From contig CM067082.1 in NCBI GenBank assembly GCA_034008185.1, forward strand, positions 157,611,895 to 157,675,894: 64,000 nt of DNA, written 5' to 3'. The notes beneath the pieces were generated by a model, which did no database searches, was not told where the DNA came from, and worked only from the letters and a program-made list of their open reading frames with translations. The stretch comes from Gorsachius magnificus (taxonomy: Eukaryota; Chordata; Aves; Pelecaniformes; Ardeidae). The position numbers and the translations under genes were made by a program. Within the stretch, counting starts at the first letter, position 1. Every line of letters begins with the position of its first letter. Below are positions 13,571 to 25,982 of this stretch, one piece after another.

Positions 13571-15587
13571 CGGGTGTCACCTTCCAGCTTTTGGTGGTCA
13601 GCAGTTTAAGACTTTCCCGCATCAGGAATTTACATCCAGGCTACAGTCTTCAACAGCTACTGATGGATTTGTCCTTCATTAATTTGCTTAATCCTATTTT
13701 GAATCCACTGATAAGATTTGCTTACATGCATCGTCCTGGGTTTTTTTAGACCTTGTTCTCTTCATCTTGTGCCTCCCAGGTCTCAAATTCTGCAAAACTG
13801 TGACTGATTAGCCCCCTTTCTCCGCACCACCCAGTATCTTACAGACACCTCTCACACCAGTATCTCCAGTCCCATCTCTCTCCCAACCCAAGGGATCCAA
13901 ATCCACTCCAAAGCAGGGGCTGCTTCACCAGCAGTAGCTCCCACCTGCTATGAACTCCTGCAGCCCATACCTCCGCATTTCTGAAAATGAAGCCACTTGT
14001 TTTGCTGCCTAGGGATGTTCAGATTGCAAAAATTGGCATACACAACTGCTAATGATTTTAGCAAGGCCGTCCCACAGTATTTTTGGATCAGGTGTTGAGA
14101 GTGTTTGTCAAAGAGAAAGTTTTGCCAAGCCAGATCCGAGTATGTCTAATATCATGAGTGCATCTGTGTTGCAAAGAAAATGTTCCTGTGGATGTCTTTT
14201 AACCTTTGACAGCCAGGATGGAAAGATGAGCAGGGCAGCATTGTCTTAAGATCAGAAGATCCAGAGCAAGAAAATCAGATGCAGGGGAAAAAGTGGTATT
14301 GAACAGTTAAAAGTGCTCCAGCAGCTGAGAGGTCCATAGCTGCTCTATGGTTTCCAGCTGTGGGTGCCTGCCCTGTCCTACCTACTGTCCCTTGAACCCC
14401 AGGCTGAGTCACTCCAGTGCCTGATCCAGCAGGTACTGCTCAATCCTCTGTCCCTGGGGAACGTTCAGCCTGGCTGACACGTCAAAATGTCTCAGCAAGG
14501 GGGTTAACAGGGGATGGAAAGTGGGGATGGGACAGGAGGGGATGACAAGGATGACAACCGCCAGCTATCAGTCCAGTTTTACTTTGGTGTTTAATGTGAG
14601 TTATTCGGCAGCAGAGGAGCAGCATTGCCAGGCTGTGTAGTTTTCCTACAGGTGTCTTGAGAATAGGCATCTCCTTCAAGTCACGAGATTTAAGGAAAAT
14701 GTCTAGTCTTATTCATATATGTGTTCACATACATGTTTCAGCCTCGTTGACTAAGGGGAAACACAGAAAGACATGTCCTAAACATATCTCTAACATTTAA
14801 ACCAGTTTGGGGGAAGGGAAGAGAATGGGGAGCTGGGGTTTTTTTTTAGGGTCTGGCAGGAGCCTGAGGACTAAGCGTGCAAGGGATGAATCATTTAAAA
14901 TGCCTGAGGTCAGATTCTGCTCTGGCCACTATAAATCCAGACTAACTCCTCCAGCTTTGATGGAATCACTCAGGGTTTGTGCAGATACAAATGACAGCAG
15001 GATTTGACCCAGAGGCTTTATGTTTCTAATGAAAGAGTTGAAATGCGGGATGTTGCCTTAAATGTGGACAGGCCAAACATCTGGAAAGGGACAGCTTTGT
15101 TTTGCATTAACGTTAACACGGTTTTGAAACCGACTCCCACTTCTGAAGGATTTTTAGTGTGGATTTTTTCCAAGGACATGAAAAACTAACTTCTGTTTTA
15201 CTCAGGATCCCCTTATCAGATCTAGCTCCCCATCCGCGTGTCCATTGCCACACCAGCTGCTCAAACACCCACTGTTCCTCTCCATAGGAGCACACTGGGA
15301 AATTGAATCTGAGTTTACTTCTAAAGCTGGATTTCATTAACCCCCATTATGTCATTTGTAGTAAGCCTCACTCGAGAACTGATTGGCCTTCAGCTGGTTT
15401 ATCTTGCTTGCTTTCCAGAATGAATTAACTTAAAATGAGTGAAAGAACCTTCATTCTGAATAGCAGTGGTTTGGGGGAGGACAACAAATTGTCATAACCC
15501 CGCTTTGGTCTGTGCTTCAGAGGGGTTGCCATGAGCAGCCACCTCCATGGGCAGGCTCTACAACCTATTGACAGGTTTCCTAATGAC

Positions 15588-15842
15588 AGATTTGTTTGGG
15601 TTGGAGAAGCCCTTTAAGCTCCCCCAGCCCAACCGTTCCCCTAACCCTGCCATCCCACCACTAAACCCTGGCCCTCAGCACCTCGTCTGCCTGGCTTTTA
15701 AATACCCCCAGGGATGGGGACTCAACCCCTTCCCTGGGCAGTCCCTTCCAGTGCTTGACAGTCCTTTCAGTGAAAAACTTTTTCCTAATGTCCAACCTAA
15801 ACCTCCCCTGGCGCAACTTGAGGCCGTTTCCTCTACTCTCAG
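15588..15842 (-). mobile_element. CR1 LINE, truncated 3' fragment
   Basis: Minus-strand CR1 of the same subfamily as 472-807 and 21406-21619: GGTTGGAGAAGCCCTTTAAG, CCATCCCACCACTAAACCCT, then TTTTTCCTAATGTCCAACCT. The terminal octamer array is missing at the left edge. Confidence 0.9.
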
Positions 15843-17675
15843 ATCACTACTGGCTTCACAAGATTTTGTATTCTTTCCTTTGCCTGCCTGTACTATGCAT
15901 TGAGGTTTAGGTCTGCTCCATCCATCAGGATGTGGAGCACTACCCTAGGTTTTGCATTACAGATTTACAGTGGCCAGTCTCACCAGCACAGTCAATATAA
16001 TTTTAAAACAGTAGTGCAGCCCTTCTTGCTTACATTACAATTTTACGAGTAAGCGAGTGCTAAGTTCTGTACAAATCCAGAGAGAAGCAACATCTGCTCT
16101 CATTGCATTTATAGTCTGATTAATCAAGGCAGACAAATATTAGGAAACAGAGGCAATGAGGAGAGCAGTGATTTATCCCAACTTACTATAGAACTTAATT
16201 CTCTCAGGCTAGTACCGTACCAACATCTTTAATTCAGGAGCCCTATTAAGGTGTTACATGTGGCTCTTCTGTGCTTTGAACCAGCTTTGGGGTGATCTTG
16301 TGGATGAGGATCCCTCCCAGTCCTGACCTCCCAGAGACTCTTCTGCCATGACTGGCAGAGTGCCAAGGATGGACCCAAACCTCAAAGGTTTCACGAGGGT
16401 GGTCAGATCCTGCAGGTCAGAGCCTGCAAGGGAGGCTTGCCAGTAGATGGACGTGGTCTGCAACTTTCCTCACCCCCTTATATGCTGCAAATCACAGGGT
16501 ATGATTTGCATCACCCATTCAAATCTAAGGCAGAAAATGAACGTAGGAGAAGGTTAAGTATTCTGTTCTTTTAGGGAGAAAAAAGCAGGAAATAACAAAG
16601 GCAGTGTCATCCCGGTGTAGCTGGAATGGGTACGGTGATATTTCCATCCATTCCTGCCAAACTGACCTGGGAGAAAGCTCTTCCTAATCTCAGATTTTAT
16701 CTGGCAGTAGGACTGGTCCTGGATGTCTGACCAGGAGACACAAGCTAAGCACCCAAGAGGCACAGCAGAAAATTAAAGCAGCAGTATTGCATGAGATCAA
16801 AGCTCTGTGTGCTCTGACAACCAAAGCATTCATAGAACAAACCTTCCCCACGGTTGTACCCCCAGCTTCCCAAGGCCAGCCATGCCTGATGGGAATGTGC
16901 CAGCTTCATGCAGCAAGATTTTTTTTTTTTTTAATGACTAGCAAGTGCTTTTGAGGGCTGAGTATCACCACGTATCAGCAAGCAGCAAACAGAGGAGGGT
17001 AACACAGGCTCCAGGTAAAGCACCCTCCCTCTTCCCCTTCTTCTTGTCCTTTGGCCTCTGGAGACCTTACAGGAAGAGAAATCTAATCTTCCCAGGGTGA
17101 TGCTCACAGACTCTTTTCCCTGAACCTTCGGTCTTTGGGGGGCAGACGCTGTCAGCTCACATCCCTGCCTAAGGCAGCCTCCTCTGTACATGTTCTTGGA
17201 GTTAGGTAGGACGTTTAGAGAGCCTGATGCCATGTGGCTGAAGGCCTGCATGCAGAAGTGGAAATAGCACTGCGTTGATGATGGCAGGCTGCTATTCTTA
17301 AAAGAAGAGGAGTCCTTGCTACAATATTATTTACTAGGATTATTTTTCCTCTTGGATAGTAGCCTCATCCCTGCAAGGTGGGGCACGCCACCCCAGAAAT
17401 TACCACCTTCCTGTGTGTGCATGTGTATGATGTGAGCAACTGCAGCGTGTGCTTCCTTTGCCATGTACGTAGATGATTCCGTGGGGCATCTTGTAAGAGG
17501 TGTTGCTTGGGACACTAATTGCTGAGCAAAGTGAGATACAAGGAGCAAGGCTGGTGGAAGAAACGGCTGATGCAAAGCAGATTTTGCATTCAGATCACCT
17601 GCATTGTCTAGGAAGTTTGTGTCCTGCTGCTCTTGGCATGCTGAGGTTTAACCTCATTTCTCCCCATCGCTGCAG

Positions 17676-17781
17676 GTGGATGCTGATGATGTCATCACCA
17701 AAGAGGAGCAGATCTTCCTACTGCTAAAAGCCAAGGCTAAGTGTGAACGACACCTGAAAGCCAAGGTGCCCAAGGTGCATG
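17676..17781 (+). CDS. PTH1R: PTH receptor exon E1 (N-terminal ectodomain helix)
   Basis: The exon follows a CTGCAG acceptor and ends at G|GTGAGT. It encodes 35 residues plus one base (phase 1). The product starts VDADDVITKEEQIFLLL and continues into AKCERHLKAK, which is the start of the mature receptor just after signal cleavage. This is the long N-terminal alpha helix of the hormone-binding domain. The single Cys is the first of the six conserved ectodomain cysteines. Mammalian PTH1R has DADDVMTKEEQIFLL at the same place. The acceptor falls exactly where the mammalian signal-peptide exon joins E1, so a further upstream exon carrying the start codon is required. The open frame running on past 17781 is intron read-through. 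Confidence 0.95.
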
Positions 17782-20700
17782 GTGAGTGTTCCCACAGCAA
17801 CCCAGACTCCATGGCTGGGGCTGGGACCTTCTCTGCTCAACACCAGCCCTTCCCCTCAGCCCCATACGCAGTGCTCAGAGCTGGTGAGGGAGGCAGCCGA
17901 AGAAGGCCCAACATATCAGGTTTTCAGGTTAGGCTATGGGGAAGATCTTTCAGCACAAGGTGTTGGAAAGCCAAGTTGTCACAGCCTCTTTCTCCTGCTC
18001 CAGAACTCCAGATGCCAAGGGTTCAGGAGCACGCAAGAGTCATGGTGATGGGCTTACAGCCCTTATCACTATACCCAGAGCCCAGGCAATGCACCAGAGA
18101 TAACATCACCAGGCAAAGCATGGGAGCTAGCGTCAACCACCAGTTTTCCCAAGATCTTTCGCAGCAAGACACCAGTGGTATGGGAAGCAAAGCATTCTTC
18201 CAACGCCCCTTCTCTGCTTCCCTCTGACATATTCTCTCTCTATATTCTCCTCAAATGGGCCCAAGCTCAGCTAAGCCTCTTTCTTCCACTTCCTTTCTAT
18301 TTTGGGCTGCAAAATCACAACCAGATGTAGGGCTGGAGGGAGAAGGAAGGGAGAAAGCTCTCTCATGTGGGTAGCAAAGTAATCATCCCCCATTGGTTTC
18401 TTTCATCAATTTCACATGTGTTAATTATCGGCACTGGGGCTGCGTGCTGAGGCACCCTGCACACACCCAGCTAGTCCTGGGTGGGCATCCTCTCCCATCT
18501 CCCTCTATTGTCTGGGAGAAGGGGACAAGCCAGAATGCCTCCCACTATCACTGTTGCCTGTCAGCGATCTCTCTTCCCACAGCCAGCACTGTGGGAGTAC
18601 CTGGAGACATCACCAGCAGAGGGAAAGGTCCCCAAAGCCAGCTGTGATTTTAGAGTAGAGTTGCCTGCCCACCTGGTGTCCCTCTCTTGTTGGAAATGAC
18701 AGCAAGGGGCCATAAAAGCCCAGCTTTCATTTTATTCCAGGCCTCCGGCTTTACATCAGCCAAAACCTCAAGCCACATCCTCTGTTGTTTCTTTGTCCTG
18801 TTCACCCAGCGCCCAATTAACACCTCATTAAAAAACATATGTGCAAAGGCATTTCCTTCTGTTGTACTAGAGACCACCTGCCTACCTTGGGATCTGGTGA
18901 TATCAACCAGCTGGTCTTGCTCTCGCATCTTATTTTCTAACTCTTCTCTATGAGACTGTCAGCATTTAGTATTGATCTCTCTCCTTAAGTGTCAGCAGCG
19001 GCATTGGTAGGGGCGGGGAGATGCGTATGACAGACAAGCAGACTTTGGGCTCTTTACCATGGTTGGTTTGGTAGAGCAAAGGAATCAAACCACAGGCTTT
19101 GGGAACGCAAGGACATCCTTGGTCCTGTTTTGAGAACTGGTTTTGCGACTGAGGCCAGCATTAGCTCTGCCATTGACTGGAACAGAAAGAAATCTAATAC
19201 ATTGTCATTTAGATATCTCATGGACCCAAGTCCTGGCTTTGGAAAAAGCTCATCAGAGCTGTTCAGGCAATAAAACTCAGGCTCACTGCTCTATCTTCTA
19301 TAGCAAAACTCTGTCCAATCCCAGATAGTACAGCCAAGAGGAGGAATCATCTTGATGTTAATACTCACAGCAGTATATTCAAGGCTTTAAAGACTCATGC
19401 CAATCATTACCAACAGGTAGTTAGATCAAATTAATCTGCAAGAGGTCCACTAATCTAAAGACAGAATGAATTCTCATTCAACTTTTCCCTAGAAATGTTT
19501 TCTTAAGATGTTGTGAAAGAACCTCCAAGTGGCAGCGCCTCCCTTAAACCCCAGAAATTCACTCTAGCACTTCACAAACAAGGCAGCAAGTTGCCAGACC
19601 ATCTCTGAGGTGGTCCAAAGAGTCCATGGTCGTAAACAGAGTATTTTGCAATTTGGAGAAGATCTTCCCACTTTGCAGAAGAGCTGCCATCCACAGATTT
19701 TTAGACTACAGATGCCCTTGGACACAGGAAATTATAATGTTACGGGGTATTTGTGAAGAGACTAACTCCATCTCCATTTTCCAGTGTGTCTGCTCCTTCA
19801 TGCTGCAGGAGTTGAAGGAGATGGATTAGGTTTAGATTCTCTTGTGGGCTGAGGGGGTTTTGACAGAACAAAAGTCTGTAACCTGCACTGTATTAGCTTT
19901 AATGCAATTAATTGCTTGGCTGAGGCTCACAAGCTTAGTTTCAGCACAAAGGCTTCAGAACCCAGGGTGAAAAGTGGTTAAGTCCAGTCCTTCCCTCCTT
20001 TGATGATATGGAATCTGGAACCTGTTTTCTATTTGTGCTAATCACCCATGGACATATGCATCTGTGTCTTTCTCAGCCAGATGGAGGACCTCATCCTATT
20101 GCCTCTTCCCTCATTACACACCCAGAAGAAAAAGTCTGGGAAGGGCAACATGGTCTTCACAATTGAGATGCACCAGACCCCACTTGAAGACAATATTTAT
20201 GGGGGCAAAGTGGTAGTGACTTGGAGCAATATAAATCCTGGGGGGGCACCCCAAATCTTCAGGCAGTCTCCTGTGATATCACTCAGAGTATTTCTGAGGA
20301 GCACCCACTTGGGGGGCAGGAGGACTCTTCTAACTGCCATGGAGAACTTGGGTTGTGTAACCATCCCACCAGGTCCCTTACCTGTCTTGTCTTTGGATTT
20401 TTAATGGTGTGGGACAGAGTTGTCCCTCACAATGCATTTTTATTTTGGCTCTGAAAGACCTAGCCTTTCCTAAAAGGAAAACAAGTGATTCTGCAGACAG
20501 GAAGAGCGCTGTGCCCAAGTCTGTTTGACCCGCTGTTTGATAATAACGGCAGCCCATGGCACTGATGTGTCACTGTATCCATACCAAGTCTACCTGCTGG
20601 CAATGCAGACTGATGGTCCCCATGTCAGATGCCCAAATGACCTCATTTTTTTGGCAAGATCTCCCCCATGGCAGCCAGCCATGCTCCTTCCTGTCTTGAC

Positions 20701-21405
20701 AGCTCCCAGCGCCTCCTGAAAGCCAGGCTGGAGACTCAACCCCTGCCCCTGGATTTTATTTTTCTTTTCAGCGGTGTGATGAATAGGCCCAACTCCGAAG
20801 GCTGCTTCTGCTGGTGTAGAACAGAATTATTTTATATTAGAGGTGGGGAAAGCCCTGCTGAGAAGTTTGTTTGCAGATCACAGAGAGCAGTGCACCCCTT
20901 GGCCTGAAATGATTTATTGATCTGGCTGATGTTCAAAGGGCAAAAGGGAACAGGCACAGTCTAGCCCCTTTAAAATATAGAAATGAAACCCAACAAGAAA
21001 ACAAATCAAAACAAAACAAAAAGCCCAACAACAATAAAAGTGACCACAAAAGGAAAAAAATCAGCTCAAGTATACAATGCAGGAGGCAGATTCAATCTGC
21101 CTGTGTTACGTTTAGTTTCTGGAAGTCTTCTAAATGGGAGAAATGTGGTCGCTAAGTAGCCATAAGGATCATACTTGAGAGCCTGGAAAGTTAGCACGAT
21201 CTGTCCTCTCTGACCGTAATAAAGCAGAGCTACTCCATGGCATCCTGGAGTGCTTCAAGGTCAAGTGATCTGCCTTGCAAAAGGGGGTAAGGGAGTATGT
21301 TTCCCCTGATGTAAGTGACAGTGGCACAGTGAACTTCAGCTGAAGAAATCACCCATAGAGCAAAAGTCGTGGTCATTGGAGCCATTATGAATTTGAGCCA
21401 AAGTT

Positions 21406-21619
21406 AGAATCATAGAATCATTTAGGTTGGAAAAGCCCTTTAAGACCATCAAGTCCAACCGTTCCCCTACCCCTGCCACCCCATCACTAAACCCTGGCCC
21501 CAAGCACTGCCTCTGCCTGGCTGTTAAATCCCTTCAGGGATGGGGACTTGACCACTTCCCTGGGCAGCCCCTTCCAGTGCTTGACAACCCTTTCAGGGAA
21601 GGAATTTTTCCTAATGTCA
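21406..21619 (-). mobile_element. CR1 LINE, truncated 3' fragment
   Basis: Minus-strand CR1 beginning with AGAATCATAGAATCATTTAG, then GGTTGGAAAAGCCCTTTAAG, and stopping within TTTTTCCTAATGTCAC. It is about 210 bases long, typical of 5'-truncated insertions. Confidence 0.93.
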
Positions 21620-21877
21620 CAGTGTTGGTGGAAGTCATGTGAAGTAGAGGTGGATTATTGACAACCTTGAACATCTGATCTCCTTCTAGAGTTGGTGGAC
21701 AGAGAAGAGCATCTTTTGGGGTGGCATCTGCCTCCCACCTGTCTCCAGATGCTGATCACAGATTAAACCTAGGATTGCTGATTTAGATGGACCACTTATC
21801 ACTTATGCTGCATTACTATATGATTACTGATGACGGTGTGATCTCTAGGAGGGTAGCTTAGCACTGATAGCTTACCT

Positions 21878-22024
21878 GAACATGTAGTGGGATCTCCACC
21901 CTCAGAAGTTTTCGAGAGTTGGCTAGACAAAGCCATGACTGACCTGGCCTCATGCTGGTTTTGAAGGCTGAAGGTTGGACAAGAGATGTTCAGAGGTCCC
22001 ATCAAACAAACATTTCTATGATTA
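21878..22024 (+). mobile_element. Diverged CR1 3' remnant
   Basis: Plus-strand text resembling the CR1 3' region in degraded form: GTGGGATCTCCACCCTCAGA, GGCTAGACAAAGCCATGACT, then GAGGTCCCATCAAAC and a decayed TTTCTATGATTA terminus. Divergence suggests an older insertion than its neighbours. Confidence 0.7.
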
Positions 22025-22229
22025 GTCCTGCCCAGAGGATTTAGGATCACAAGCCAACAGATTAAAGGCTTCTTTGGGGGATTGTTTCCTCCTTGTAGAC
22101 TTCAAGGCTCAGTTATCAGAGATTGGTGAGGGCCTAACTACAATGCAGCAGGCACAGAGCTGGACAAGGAGAGAAGGGGAGGTCTGGGTAATTCATCTGT
22201 CTTTTACATTGGAAAAGAAGAGAAGCCTT

Positions 22230-22277
22230 GCATGTTGTCCTTTTTTTTGTCTTTTTTTTTTTTTTTTTGCATGTTGT
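22230..22277. repeat. T-tract flanked by 9-bp direct repeat
   Basis: GCATGTTGT at 22230-22238 and again at 22269-22277 flanks a nearly pure T-tract (22241-22268). On the minus strand this is an A-tail bounded by what looks like a target-site duplication, with no element body. Confidence 0.8.
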
Positions 22278-23909
22278 TTCCAGTTATCTTGCATGTTCAA
22301 ATCTGTGCTTGGTTTGTCATTCCAAAGAAGGAAAAAGGACAAGCCCACAAGGAGGCAGCAGTTTTGGGGAGATCATGAGGAAAGCACATCATACAGTCAT
22401 CAAAGGATGGGACTTCTTCAGCCTTTCTTACATAGCTGTTTGTAGGGAGGGAAAAGATTTGCATTTAGCTCTGCTTGAAGGCATCTAAATCTATTTTATT
22501 GCTTCCCAGAAACAATGCTTTACTGCCCAGGGTGTCAAAGGTAGAAAAGGAGATAGAAATCTCTTCCATTAGTTCTGCCTCACTACATCTGGAAGTACCA
22601 AAAAGCACTGGTGCAAGAGCTGGATCTCGGCTCACAACCTGCTTGTAGAGCCAGTACCCTTCTGGGACCATTGTAGCTGCCTTCAGCATGGAACAATTCT
22701 AACTGTGGGACAACCCTGCAGACAGCCCAGTGGTGTAGGGTGTTTGGGAAAGGAAAACATTCCTACTTAAAATCCCTGGCCCAAGTCAAGAAGGAGCAGC
22801 TTTGGACTTGAGAGTCCCATCTCTCCAGGGAAACTCTTAACCGCAGAGGTCAGAGAAGAGGCCTTTGGCCCCATGGCTCTTCTAGAGCTGCTTTGCACTG
22901 GATGCTTACACAAGCTCTGCAACAGGTTAAGACAGCTGTGCAGCCTGAGGTCTGGCTTTCACATCTCTGCTCTGGGGTTTTGTCCTGCACCCCTCATCAT
23001 TCAATATTACAGCTTGTGGAGGGAGTCAGAAGAGGACTTTGAGAGATGCATCCATTGCTTCCCTCTCCTGGCTCTCTAAGCCATGTGAAACAGGGGTGTG
23101 CACTTCTGCAGAAATCCTCTTCTTCCCCAATGAGCGTTCTGAGGACCTCTTCCTGCAAACCTGCTCTCATCAACACTTGAGTTCATACCTGAATTTGAAC
23201 CAGACTGACTGAAGCACTGTTTCTCTGCCAGATCAGAGGCAGCCAGATGGAAGGTGTTAGGAGGCAGCAGTAATGATTCTTCTCTCAGACAAGGAGAATA
23301 TGGAGTCCCATGGACTCCTGTGTGCATGTCAGGTCTTAAACTGGTCCTACAGGGCATCTCTATGGCAAAGGGAAGGAGTGACTTCAGCATAAGCCTACAT
23401 CCTTGATAAGACAGCTAGTCTAACAAGGGCCAAGCAGAACTCAGTTACGGTGTCAGAGGTGCTAAGGACCTGTGTATGTACCCAGAGGCCAGTTTTCTTA
23501 TCACCAAAAAGCATAACTTATTTGCTATTTCGGATTCCCTTTAGCACGCAAGTATGGGCAGGGCCAACGGCACAACTGACTGGCCTGAGAAAGAGCCTTT
23601 TTGGAGAAGGTTTGATTTTCAGCTGGATCAGCTTCCTGATCTGGTTTGTCATGCAGCCACATAAACAAGAGAGCCATCACAGGGAAAGGAGCAGTGCCAG
23701 GAAAGAAAGGTGTTGGTGTCAGTAGTGTTGTTATTTAGCGTTACCTGCTGAACATCTGAGGTTTTGAAAACCCAAGCTGACTTACCCCCATTGCCTTCTC
23801 TCATTGCTCCCATGCAACCCCGCTTTACATCATGGGGTGTGTGCATCCACTTAGTGCTGTCAGATCCTGTCCTGCAATCTCCCTTGACCCATGCCTATCC
23901 CCATTCATC

Positions 23910-24135
23910 AGACTAGATATAAGGAAGAAATTCTTTACAATGAGGGTGGTAAAACACTGGAACAGGTTGCCCAGAGAGGTAGTGGAGGCCCCATCCCTGG
24001 GAACATTCAAGGCCAGGTTGGATGAGGCTCTGAGCAACCTGATTTGGTTAGCGGTGTCCCTGCTCCCTGCAGGGGGGTTGGACTAGATGACCTCTAGGGG
24101 TCCCTTCCAACCCAAAACATTCTATGATTCTATGA
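23910..24135 (+). mobile_element. CR1 LINE 3' fragment
   Basis: Plus-strand CR1 starting in the end of ORF2 (AGATATAAGGAAGAAATTCT) and running through GGTTGGACTAGATGACCTCT to two ATTCTATG terminal units. It is very similar to the copy at 25764-25982. Confidence 0.94.
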
Positions 24136-24404
24136 ACAGAAGGTGCCAGGTACTACCTGGCAGAGGGCTGCTTGGACTCTGCCTGGGTGTGATTGCAGCC
24201 CAGTGTTGTGATTTACCCCACTCCATAATTGTCAGTGATCTGTGCTTTTGGAAGCAGGGAGGGAATTTGGGGCACCTTGATTGATTTATTGATTTATTTA
24301 TCGATAGAAAGAAATATCACGCAAACTGGCATGAAAGTCTGGTAGGGCTGCTGTCCTCATTCTTGGGAGCTGATGCACAGGGATATTCAATGCCTCACCT
24401 CCGA

Positions 24405-24490
24405 TCTCAAAGGAGAGTCTGTGGCAGAGCCAAGATTTGGATTCTCATCTCCTTACTCTTCAGCCAGGGCACAAGCCACAAACCACATTT
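24405..24490 (+). repeat. Ancient MIR/L3-like repeat remnant
   Basis: The text GTGGCAGAGCCAAGATTTGG followed by CTCATCTCCTTACTCTTCAG resembles the conserved block GTGGCAGAGCCGGGATTCGA...CC of MIR/CORE-SINE and L3 3' ends. This is a pattern match by eye only. Confidence 0.5.
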
Positions 24491-25579
24491 CCTTTTGTCC
24501 TGGAATTCAAGGTGAGGCTACAAAGATTCAAATCCAGGTGGACAGAAAATGGTGAAAATCTTTGGGCAAATCCCACTTGACTGAAACTCAAAACTCTCAT
24601 CGTTGCTCTCACTTTAAAGCCTTTGGGATTGTTTTGAAATGAGGAAAACACATGTGAAATTTCCTGCAGTGCAATGGGTACCTGGGTTCTCCTCTTCTTT
24701 TGCCCATCCCATTGCTGAGTGCTTTTCACAGGCCAGTTCTTTTCCTGGTATAAACTGGCAGATTCCCATTCAGTTTAGTGAGGGCATGGATTTATCACAG
24801 ATTCATTGATTTCTCCCACAGTTCAGCATCGCAACTTACTTTTTTTCCCCTCTAGTATTCATTCAGCCAACATTTTAAAAAGGGAAAAATCGGAATTTCA
24901 GAGATATCTATGGGTCTTAAGAGATGAGAGGTAGCCTGGATCATCACCGAACCTTGATTTTGGGCTGATATTTTGAGGAGCAGGTTTCTGTGCATCATTC
25001 TTCCAGCACAGACTTGGATTTGGCATGGAGACATGCACCAGAATTGGCTCTTTGAGTGGAAAATGTGATCCTGCTTGTGCATGGACTTCATGAGCTCTTT
25101 CCCAGAAAGCAGCCAGCCCAGAAGAGATACATACCTCGAATCATGCTCCACCATCCTCTGGAAGCAGGAAGACCTTGGTCTCCCATCTGTTCCACTTAGC
25201 AATGTCCTTTTCCCTTTGCTCTTTTTTTTTTTTTTTCTCAGTGTTATTAAATCCGCGGTTTTCTTCTCTTCAGCCTGCATGATTATTAGCAAGCGCCGTG
25301 TGCCTCACAGTGCAGTGCCAAAAGGCAGCAGTTTCCAGAGAGGTCCTATCAAAGAGGCCGCTCAGTGGTTACGCTGTTCTCCCAACCAACCTGCACCCTC
25401 ACAAGCCTGGCCAACACTGGCTTCATCTTTGTGCCAAAGGGTTGATCTTAATGTAGCTCTAGCTACTAAAATGGCCGTACAAAGCTGTATAGTAGGCCTA
25501 ATGCTTGAACTGCTTGTTGTAAAAAAAGGAAAAAGCATGGAGAGTAGTGGTGTCCAACCATCTTGTAGAGATCAGAAGG

Positions 25580-25630
25580 AGATGTTCATTGGAAGGAGAT
25601 GTACATTGGAAGAAGATGTTCATTGGAAGG
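25580..25630 (+). repeat. Three-copy 17-bp tandem repeat
   Basis: Three consecutive 17-bp units (AGATGTTCATTGGAAGG, AGATGTACATTGGAAGA, AGATGTTCATTGGAAGG) differ at only two positions. The period is not a multiple of three. It is a small intronic minisatellite with no evident function. Confidence 0.9.
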
Positions 25631-25763
25631 AGACTTCTTCCAGAGGCTGGAAGGGATGTTCACTGTCTTTCTTGGGTTTAACTTCCATCTGATTCCTAGC
25701 CCATGTCCTGAAAGATCAGGCAATTAGCTGTCAAGTGGATATTCAGATAGGTTACCTGCTATG

Positions 25764-25982
25764 CTTTACAATGAGGGTGATAAAACACTGGAACAGGTTG
25801 CCCAGAGAGGTAGTGGAGGCCCCATCCCTGGGAACATTCAAGGACAGGTTGGATGGGGCTCTGAGCAACCTGATCTAGTTAGTGGTGTCCCTGCTCACTG
25901 CAGGGGGGTTGGACTAGATGACCTCTAGGGGTCCCTTCCAACCCAAAACATTCTATGATTCTATGATTCTATGATTCTATGA
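25764..25982 (+). mobile_element. CR1 LINE 3' fragment
   Basis: Plus-strand CR1, nearly the same sequence as 23910-24135, but starting a few bases further 3' (CTTTACAATGAGGGTGATAA). It ends in four ATTCTATG-type octamers, which marks the intact retrotransposon 3' terminus. Confidence 0.94.

Larger units (their letters stand above)
1..17675 (+). other. Noncoding region upstream of exon E1
   Basis: No coding exon was recognised here. It is probably the long 5' intron (after the signal-peptide exon) and perhaps upstream promoter sequence of the receptor gene. It contains CR1 fragments at 472-807, 13195-13570 and 15588-15842, a possible old CR1 end near 4186-4226, an (AGG)n run at 3643-3669 and A or T homopolymers near 2148, 11880, 12535 and 16920. 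Open frames of 60-190 codons here show no family resemblance. The stretch 5640-6400 is AT-rich and free of recognised repeats. Confidence 0.7.

Noticed and set aside
25580..25630. Short repeated block as a CRISPR-like array
   Set aside because: Units are 17 bases, contiguous and without spacers, in a vertebrate intron; a plain tandem repeat.
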